Source of the DNA: an uncultured Candidatus Saccharibacteria bacterium
Lineage (GTDB): Bacteria > Patescibacteriota > Saccharimonadia > Saccharimonadales > Saccharimonadaceae
Direction of reading: 5' to 3'
NCBI GenBank assembly: GCA_946414465.1
Contig: CAMKOP010000008.1
Span: forward strand, 1-45,122
DNA length: 45,122 bases
Shown: positions 41,131 through 45,122 of the stretch, piece by piece
Layout: each line of letters opens with the position of its first letter
How positions within the stretch are numbered: position 1 is the first letter of the stretch
Made by a program: the position numbers and the translations under genes
The notes under the pieces: model-generated
Seen by the model: the letters and a program-made list of their open reading frames with translations, nothing else
What the model was told of the DNA's origin: nothing
Database searches by the model: none

Positions 41131-41910
41131 ATGGATTATTTTGAAAAGATTACCGAGCAACCCGACGAGGACTTTGATTGGAATATTCCAGAAAGAAAGC
41201 AAGGTGCGGTAAATATTATTGGTGGGAATACTGGTAGTTTTAATAATGAGATAAAAATTGCCGAGTTTATCGGAGAGAAATATCCGGTGCAGGATGTGAA
41301 GGTAGTTTTGCCTAGTAGCCTAAAAACTAAACTGCCACCTTTGCCAAATTTTGTGTTTATGCCGGCGACTGAGACGGGTTCTTTTGCTGAAAGCCAGGAA
41401 TTGTGTAGTGTGTTTAATATAGCGGATTATAATTTGGTGCTAGGTGATTTATCACGTAATGCGATTACTGGAAAGGCTTTGTCGCAGGCCTGTCGGCAAG
41501 CTGAGCGGATGACTTTGATTACTAAAGATGCGGTGGAATTGCTAGCGGAGCACGAGCCAGAACGGTGGCTGATGAATGAGAATGTAATACTATTAGCATC
41601 GATGCCGCAATTACAAAAGTTATTACGTGCAGTATACTATCCTAAAATGCTACTTTTATCGCAATCTTTGATACAGGTAGTGGAAGTGTTGCATAAATTC
41701 ACATTAAGCTACCCGGTGGCTCTAATGACGCTTCATAATGAGCAAATTCTATTGGCCGATAACGGCACCGTGAAGGCAGTGCCACTCGAAAAATCTGGCT
41801 ACTCGCCGATCATGATATGGAATGGGGAATTGGCAGGAAAAATTGTGAGCATGAATTTGTATAATCCGAATAGATTTATTGAGGCTACTTGCGCTGCGAT
41901 TTTTGAGTGA
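41131..41910 (+). CDS. Ribokinase-fold, NAD(P)H-hydrate dehydratase-like protein (weak)
   Basis: A 259-aa protein directly abutting xth. Its layout recalls the ribokinase-fold ADP/ATP-dependent NAD(P)H-hydrate dehydratase (YjeF C-terminal): NIIGGNTGSFNNEIKIAEF near the start, VVLPSSL, FVFMPATETGSF, YNLVLGDLSRN, TLITKDAVELLA, and VALMTLHNEQILLADNG. The GxGD-type catalytic motif of active members is not seen, so it may be a divergent or inactive relative. Its 3' end overlaps the convergent CDP-alcohol phosphatidyltransferase gene by 26 bp. The assignment is tentative. Confidence 0.5.
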   Translation: MDYFEKITEQPDEDFDWNIPERKQGAVNIIGGNTGSFNNEIKIAEFIGEKYPVQDVKVVLPSSLKTKLPPLPNFVFMPATETGSFAESQELCSVFNIADYNLVLGDLSRNAITGKALSQACRQAERMTLITKDAVELLAEHEPERWLMNENVILLASMPQLQKLLRAVYYPKMLLLSQSLIQVVEVLHKFTLSYPVALMTLHNEQILLADNGTVKAVPLEKSGYSPIMIWNGELAGKIVSMNLYNPNRFIEATCAAIFE

Positions 41911-42526
41911 GTTTTTTCTCAATATCAACAGCATCACGGGAAATATTTTGACGGCGTTGACGAAGAAAAAACCAAGCAAAAACGAAGATAGAACAGCCAA
42001 AAGCAAATAGGCCGTATTTGACTGGATCTGGCCAGCTGGTGGCGAAGAGAATAACAGCATTGACAAAGCCAATGCAAAGAGTGTAAATATAACGACGAGT
42101 GAGGATGATTTTTTTGGCAAGTGGGAAGTTGCGGCTAGCAAGGGAATTTTTAGTACAATTATCTGGGTGGCCAAGTATTTTACCATATACCAGCAAGTCA
42201 CCGCCGATGGATGAGACTAGCTCGTAGATAATAATCGCGAGACCAAGTGGCTGATTAATTTGCAATATTACGAAGATAACTTGAAAACCGGCTAAAGCCA
42301 CATCTGCCACCATGTCAAAGGTAGCGGCATATTTACGATATTTAGGAGTTTTGTTTTTAGGAAAAGGCCATTTGCGTGCACAAGTACCGTCAAAAGCATC
42401 AGTGAGTTCGGCAATAATGAATAATATAAACACCACTTCGGGTGCACCGCCAGTCAGTGCCAAAATAAAAATGACGATAGCGATAATAAGTCTTGATAAT
42501 GTAAGTATGTCCGCTAAATATCTCAT
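41885..42526 (-). CDS. CDP-alcohol phosphatidyltransferase
   Basis: A 213-aa integral membrane enzyme with about six helices. The family signature reads DAFDGTCAR with a following FDMVADVAL, which supplies the four Asp residues of D-x2-D-G-x2-A-R...D-x3-D. Two deviations from the canonical motif are visible: the Gly before the third Asp is Ala (AATFD), and the spacing after AR is longer than usual. It transfers a phosphatidyl group from CDP-diacylglycerol to an alcohol; the alcohol cannot be told. The start overlaps the upstream glycosyltransferase stop (ATGA), and a TATAAT lies 6 nt before the ATG inside that gene. Confidence 0.85.
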   Translation of the reverse strand: MRYLADILTLSRLIIAIVIFILALTGGAPEVVFILFIIAELTDAFDGTCARKWPFPKNKTPKYRKYAATFDMVADVALAGFQVIFVILQINQPLGLAIIIYELVSSIGGDLLVYGKILGHPDNCTKNSLASRNFPLAKKIILTRRYIYTLCIGFVNAVILFATSWPDPVKYGLFAFGCSIFVFAWFFLRQRRQNISRDAVDIEKKLTQKSQRK

Positions 42527-43755
42527 TTTTTAATTATACCATTAAAGATTTTTTCTAACGCCTTGATGCGACGGCTAATGAGAACTTCATCGCGATGTTC
42601 GAGCATGATTTTGGACATCTCGGCGATTTTTTCGGGGTGTTTGAATATGAAATTGAGGGCTTTTGCCATTTCCTCTGGATATTCGTTTTTAGATATGATG
42701 AAACTATCTGGTGGGATAATTTCTTCCATGTCTGGGTCGCAGAAAAAGACTGGCACGCCAGCGGCTTCGGCTTCGATCAGGGTCATACCGAAGGTGTCGT
42801 AATTATAAGAAACTAGGACATCGAGATGAGAATCTAAGATGGCTTTTTGGACCTCAGCAAACGGCGTGTCGCCGTGAAAGTGGACGTTTAGTTGATGCTT
42901 ATTGGAGAAGCGTTTGGCACGTTTCAAATCGCCGCCACCGCCGTAGACATCGAGACGATACTTGCCACGAATACCGGTGAGAGCGTGGAGGAAGGGCATG
43001 ATGCGTTTTTCGGCAGAAACGCGTGAATGCCAAATCATTTTTAATTCTTCACCTGGCTTTAGTTGTTTGATGGAAGGATTGGGCGGGAATTTTTCATCGG
43101 GATAACCATTTGGGAATACTTTGATATCCTTAGTGACGCCATAGTGGATGAGTTTTTTCCTGAAATGCTCGGATGGAGTGAGAACTAGGTCAGCAAAGTT
43201 GGCGTGGTTAACCATGAGGGTCCACATTCTGGCTTTGGCGTAGGTGTCGGCATAGTAATCGTCGCGGTGAACTGCAGTTTTGTGGGGTAGATACCACGAA
43301 TGAAACCAGTTTAAGAGTGTAGCGACGAGAGTGCGGCAGCCGAAGGGGATGAGGCTGGCTTCGCCCATATCCTCGCGACCGTGCATGACTTGGACGGTGG
43401 GGATTTTGAGCTTTTTGCCTAGTCTTAGCCCCGCGATAGAGCAGCCGGATTCGTAGTGGATGTAAAATACATCGAAATCTTTTAGCTCTGGATGATTTTT
43501 GATAAGCCAGTTTTCGATGATTTTGGGGCGACGCGAAACTGGTGTGAGTGGCCTGAAAAAGTGCTTACAACTAGGGATTTGATAAATGTGGTTTTTAGCG
43601 AGTTCTTTTAGCTTTTCGCGACTGCGTGGATAACCAGAACTGAAAATATAGACCGTGTGACCGCTTTTTTCGAGCGCGGCTTTTTGCGCGTTGATAGACG
43701 AAACGATGCCACCAGTGAGATCAAGATAGCAATCGGAAAAAAACGCGATTCTCAT
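42523..43755 (-). CDS. GT4-type glycosyltransferase
   Basis: A 410-aa GT-B enzyme. The N-terminal half begins MRIAFFSDCYLDLTGGIVSSI, as in glycolipid-synthesising GT4 enzymes. The C-terminal half shows WHSRVSAEKRIMPFLHAL, DVYGGGGD, and YDTFGMTLIEAEAAGVPVFF, the E-x7-E region with Asp in place of the first Glu. The second half ends with IEKIF-type helices. It is the first gene of a leftward pair with the CDP-alcohol phosphatidyltransferase, which suggests synthesis of a glycosylated lipid; a diacylglycerol glucosyltransferase is possible. The start has TACAAT 6 nt upstream and no Shine-Dalgarno sequence. Confidence 0.88.
   Translation of the reverse strand: MRIAFFSDCYLDLTGGIVSSINAQKAALEKSGHTVYIFSSGYPRSREKLKELAKNHIYQIPSCKHFFRPLTPVSRRPKIIENWLIKNHPELKDFDVFYIHYESGCSIAGLRLGKKLKIPTVQVMHGREDMGEASLIPFGCRTLVATLLNWFHSWYLPHKTAVHRDDYYADTYAKARMWTLMVNHANFADLVLTPSEHFRKKLIHYGVTKDIKVFPNGYPDEKFPPNPSIKQLKPGEELKMIWHSRVSAEKRIMPFLHALTGIRGKYRLDVYGGGGDLKRAKRFSNKHQLNVHFHGDTPFAEVQKAILDSHLDVLVSYNYDTFGMTLIEAEAAGVPVFFCDPDMEEIIPPDSFIISKNEYPEEMAKALNFIFKHPEKIAEMSKIMLEHRDEVLISRRIKALEKIFNGIIKK
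42533..42538 (-). promoter_or_regulatory. Possible internal -10 for the CDP-alcohol phosphatidyltransferase gene
   Basis: TATAAT on the minus strand, 6 nt before the ATG at 42526, within the last codons of the glycosyltransferase gene. It could provide leaderless expression of the second gene; chance is also possible because these bases encode the protein's end. Confidence 0.4.
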
Positions 43756-43761
43756 AGTTAT

Positions 43762-43767
43762 ATTGTA
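43762..43767 (-). promoter_or_regulatory. -10 element of the glycosyltransferase gene, leaderless layout
   Basis: TACAAT on the minus strand, 6 nt before the ATG at 43755; no Shine-Dalgarno sequence. Confidence 0.5.
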
Positions 43768-43814
43768 CTACACAATTATTTATTATTAGTCTAGATTCAT
43801 AAATTGTTCGGGAA

Positions 43815-43934
43815 ATGTTCGGTGGCACGCTAGATGTAGCGGAGCACGCTAGATATGGGGCGCTAGATGTAGCGTATGAAGAAAACTATAAATTACATGT
43901 TGTATTAAATGATCGTTGGAATAAAGTATACTAG
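43815..43934 (+). pseudogene. Short coding-like stretch with an 11-codon repeat, possible gene remnant
   Basis: A 39-codon open frame, MFGGTLDVAEHARYGALDVA and 19 further residues, ending NDRWNKVY, has plausible protein-like composition. Within it the 14-mer CGCTAGATGTAGCG occurs twice, 33 bp apart (43828 and 43861), with a partial third copy between (from 43847), encoding a repeated LDVA. The 14-mer is also near-palindromic (CGCTA-GATG-TAGCG). No Shine-Dalgarno sequence is present. It may be the tail of a decayed gene, a small repeat peptide, or a pair of operators upstream of the glycosyltransferase gene. Confidence 0.35.
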
Positions 43935-45122
43935 TTAGACGCCAGAAATGCAGCGGACTGGTTCCCCGTTGTACTTGTAGCCGCTAGTCGTGCCTGGACT
44001 GATACTCGTGTCGCCTAAGCTTATACCGTAAGCGTCGCTACTAGGAGTGCGCCCAGAAGCGGACCAGCCGTATCCACTGTGATTGCGGTTGGTGACTGAC
44101 GTACCAGCCACGAACCCGGAATAGACGAAGTTATTAGGATATGTTCGCCATCTATTGGAAGCTTCTGCGGTAGTTTGGAGTGCTCCTGTACCACCCATAG
44201 CGATATCTAATACGCTAAAGTCTCCTGTGGCTTCTTTACCTATTGGTAGATGCCAGCCTGCAGGGCAAATGTCACCTGGAGCATTGTAGTCTGAGCCGTA
44301 ACTGCTACCATATTTACCATGCCCTGCTGTAGCTGAATACCAGTTGTAATAGTTGCCATAGCTGTAAACATCGCTTGAGGCAGAATAGTTTGATGCGGTG
44401 TTGTTGGTGAATAGGGTGGTGTTGTTAGTGGCAAGCATGGATTGATCATAACAATTGGATGAGTGAGTGAAACACCAAGCAGTATCTGGGTCAGTAGAAG
44501 TAGGATCTGAAGTAGCAGAGAGATGGTTAGAAGTGGTGAGAGTACTTTGGTGATTCTTATAATACCAAGAATTGTTTAGTGGAGTGGATGGGTTGTGGGT
44601 GTTGGCACTGGATAGATTAATGTCGTTGTTACTTGCATCTTTATCTGCTAATCTTAAGTTCTCTATCATCCAGCATTTATTGTCGGCGAGTTTAGCTACG
44701 GCGTAAGTATCATTGTCTCTACTGTCAGTTAAGGCAGTGACAGCACCTTGAGCTAAATTGCTACAACCAGACCAATTCTGAATAGTGCCGGCAGATTTGA
44801 TCCAGACTGCATAAAGGGATAAGCCATTAGTTTGTACGTCACTTGGAGCAGTGATAGTTTCATTAGGGCCATAGTAGTTACCAGAATAATCAAATTTATC
44901 ATTCCAACCTGCGAAGCCATAGCCTTCGCGTTTGAAGTTGCCTGCCCAGAGAGTAACTGATGCATTATTAGATGCTGACTGACAACCCATTTCACCTATA
45001 GTACTAGATGCATTGGCAAAGTAGTTAATACATCCAGCAGTAGCAGGTTGAGGCTGAAGTGGTTCTTCACTCGCCGGATGCACCAACGTATACTTCACCT
45101 TCCCATTATAAGTATCAGCTTG
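43935..45122 (-). CDS. Secreted FISUMP-domain surface protein, C-terminal part
   Basis: A leftward gene cut by the window end; about 395 residues are visible and the frame is open to the edge. The visible N-terminal part has GKVKYTLVHPASEEP, matching GKVKYTLIHPA of the complete paralogue at 31932-33794. YGFAGWNDK and LYAVWI follow as an InlB-repeat-like segment. The FISUMP domain includes NKCWMIENLRLADKD, CPAGWHLPIGKEATGD, YGWSASGR and a terminal GEPVRCISG. The region between is rich in Asn, Ser, Thr and Tyr. The visible start-like Met is internal, and the true start with its signal peptide lies outside. Confidence 0.85.
   Translation of the reverse strand, partial: QADTYNGKVKYTLVHPASEEPLQPQPATAGCINYFANASSTIGEMGCQSASNNASVTLWAGNFKREGYGFAGWNDKFDYSGNYYGPNETITAPSDVQTNGLSLYAVWIKSAGTIQNWSGCSNLAQGAVTALTDSRDNDTYAVAKLADNKCWMIENLRLADKDASNNDINLSSANTHNPSTPLNNSWYYKNHQSTLTTSNHLSATSDPTSTDPDTAWCFTHSSNCYDQSMLATNNTTLFTNNTASNYSASSDVYSYGNYYNWYSATAGHGKYGSSYGSDYNAPGDICPAGWHLPIGKEATGDFSVLDIAMGGTGALQTTAEASNRWRTYPNNFVYSGFVAGTSVTNRNHSGYGWSASGRTPSSDAYGISLGDTSISPGTTSGYKYNGEPVRCISGV

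Noticed and set aside
1..45122. Alternative genetic code with TGA as sense
   Set aside because: TGA ends several well-recognised genes (for example gatC and the phosphoketolase N-subunit) at the expected lengths.
1..45122. CRISPR arrays, tRNA or rRNA genes, transposases, integrases
   Set aside because: No regular repeat-spacer array, no cloverleaf-like sequence and no recognisable recombinase gene was seen on either strand by reading.

Overview
The window most likely comes from a Patescibacteria (CPR) genome, probably a Saccharibacteria (TM7) member. The evidence is indirect: moderately AT-rich DNA, compact overlapping operons, standard stop codons including TGA (which argues against Gracilibacteria/Absconditabacteria), a gatC-gatA-X-gatB order, tandem FemAB genes, a 1246-aa DnaE with an intact PHP domain, and several secreted FISUMP-type proteins. 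No rRNA or tRNA gene is visible, so the lineage call is an inference.

Layout. 0-3.1 kb: the start of a leftward FISUMP-type secreted protein, a phosphoketolase encoded as two overlapping genes, and a PIN-TRAM protein. 3.1-7.6 kb: a class A penicillin-binding protein (leftward) and the lipid II flippase MurJ. 7.6-11.2 kb: the GatCAB amidotransferase operon, with a GC-rich palindromic element inserted in frame in gatA. 11.15-11.6 kb: a consensus promoter drives an unidentified structured RNA of about 280 nt. 11.6-13.7 kb: fusA. 13.8-23.2 kb: an accessory block between fusA and tuf, holding a PRTase-like protein, three separately promoted units with a shared regulatory block of about 100 bp (HD-domain protein, P-loop protein, and a large structured RNA followed by an unknown gene), a TrmB-like regulator, a probable lipoprotein, and a large sortase-type VaFE/SpaA surface protein. 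23.3-25.1 kb: tuf and an orphan rpsJ. 25.1-31.9 kb: a GDP-mannose enzyme, a Mur ligase-like protein, an alpha/beta hydrolase, a DegT-type aminotransferase and two FemAB proteins. 31.9-39.9 kb: a second FISUMP protein, a DUF308-like membrane protein and a galU-X-YtxH-like-dnaE operon. 39.9-45.1 kb: smpB-xth-X, a leftward glycosyltransferase/CDP-alcohol phosphatidyltransferase pair, a short coding-like repeat stretch and a third FISUMP protein cut by the window end.

How it fits together. Core translation (GatCAB, EF-G, EF-Tu, S10, SmpB), replication/repair (DnaE, ExoIII) and envelope building (PBP, MurJ, Mur ligase, FemAB pair, GalU, ManC, lipid and glycosyl enzymes) surround secreted and anchored surface proteins that could serve host contact. 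The most unusual part is 15.8-19.7 kb, where a triplicated promoter/operator block controls three unrelated single-gene units, one of them carrying a 650-nt, hairpin-rich non-coding region.

Gene starts also show a pattern. At about ten promoter-proximal genes a -10 hexamer sits 6-7 nt before the start codon with no Shine-Dalgarno sequence, which predicts leaderless transcripts. Genes inside operons and genes with long leaders carry strong Shine-Dalgarno sequences instead.
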